64,000 nucleotides of DNA, from assembly GCA_023398335.1 (NCBI GenBank), contig JAEWSJ010000012.1, forward strand, positions 62,001 through 126,000, written 5' to 3'. A model generated the notes under the pieces. That model saw only the letters and a list, made by a program, of their open reading frames with translations, ran no database searches and was not told where the DNA came from. This document shows positions 63,937 through 64,000 of the stretch, in pieces (positions within the stretch are counted from its first letter, which is position 1; the number at the start of each line of letters is the position of its first letter). Source of the DNA: Bacillota bacterium (GTDB taxonomy: Bacteria > Bacillota_I > Bacilli_A > RFN20 > CAG-288). The translations under genes and the position numbers were made by a program.

Positions 63937-64000
63937 GTATTATTATTTATTTTATTAAGATTATTACCCTCGAAGTTTGACTGAAGTAACAGAAAACAGG

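Noticed and set aside
1..64000. CRISPR arrays, tRNA, rRNA, complete insertion sequences
   Set aside because: I saw no regularly spaced repeats, no tRNA cloverleaf with CCA-type end, no rRNA-like sequence and no transposase longer than a 20-codon fragment.
1..64000. General sequencing error as cause of the many stops
   Set aside because: Core genes of up to 1040 codons are free of breaks; the lesions cluster in accessory genes. Read data could still change single cases.

Overview
The window is AT-rich (about one third G+C by eye), has purine-rich Shine-Dalgarno sites before most starts, short operons, many TAA/TAG stops and a few clear TGA stops (for example the ATGA overlap at 30692-30695). 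The genes point to a low-GC, Gram-positive-type bacterium of the Bacilli/Erysipelotrichia/Mollicutes-related gut lineages: a GlpA-like dehydrogenase with a partner flavoprotein, Feo iron uptake, a cation-type sugar symporter, NADP-type glutamate dehydrogenase and a polysaccharide locus. This placement is inference; there is no rRNA or tRNA here to settle it.

Left part (1-22571). A TetR-controlled glycerol-3-phosphate oxidation operon (minus strand) is followed by a one-piece sugar symporter fused to a family 2 glycosidase, then a CadC-type regulator/HMA/P-type ATPase metal-efflux operon. From about 7.5 to 20 kb much of the DNA is a graveyard: remnants of AbiEii-like, DUF4143 ATPase and Fic genes, a pectinase-like GH28, a pRiA4b-type protein, two secreted proteins, and a TPR-GGDEF protein whose stop codon lies inside the GGDEF signature. 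Intact genes in between are a cytidylate-kinase-like protein, a VTT membrane protein and a GT4 glycosyltransferase followed by a short TPR protein.

Centre (22727-41249). A 16-gene surface-polysaccharide locus on the plus strand, preceded by inverted repeats, a promoter and a terminator-like leader hairpin. It has a chain-length protein, initiating sugar transferase, GDP-mannose/GDP-D-rhamnose enzymes (ManC, ManA, Gmd, Rmd), four glycosyltransferase units, a polymerase, a flippase, and a CDP-glucose branch (RfbF, RfbG) combined with a split transketolase and a reductase/epimerase but no RfbH-type dehydrase. That combination suggests a branched-chain sugar. Two genes are unusual fusions: ManA with a degenerate Gmd, and Rmd with a WecG/TagA glycosyltransferase.

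Accessory stretch (41250-48854). Broken genes: a membrane protein, a regulator/PIN pair, a GH3 fragment joined to an MBOAT fragment, an ATPase start, and a large matrixin-like lipoprotein with four lesions. Among them sits one intact heliorhodopsin gene (45707-46513), the most unexpected single gene here.

Right part (48855-64000). A Feo iron operon with two palindromic operators, a PfkB sugar kinase, glutamate dehydrogenase, an RDD membrane protein, pyroglutamyl peptidase, another DUF4143 remnant, an acetyltransferase, a TetR/MFS/GT-B operon with tandem 17-bp operators, a membrane protein, a flavin-reductase-like protein and a P-loop kinase. Core genes are intact while accessory genes carry stops and frameshifts, which argues for real gene decay rather than uniformly poor sequence.
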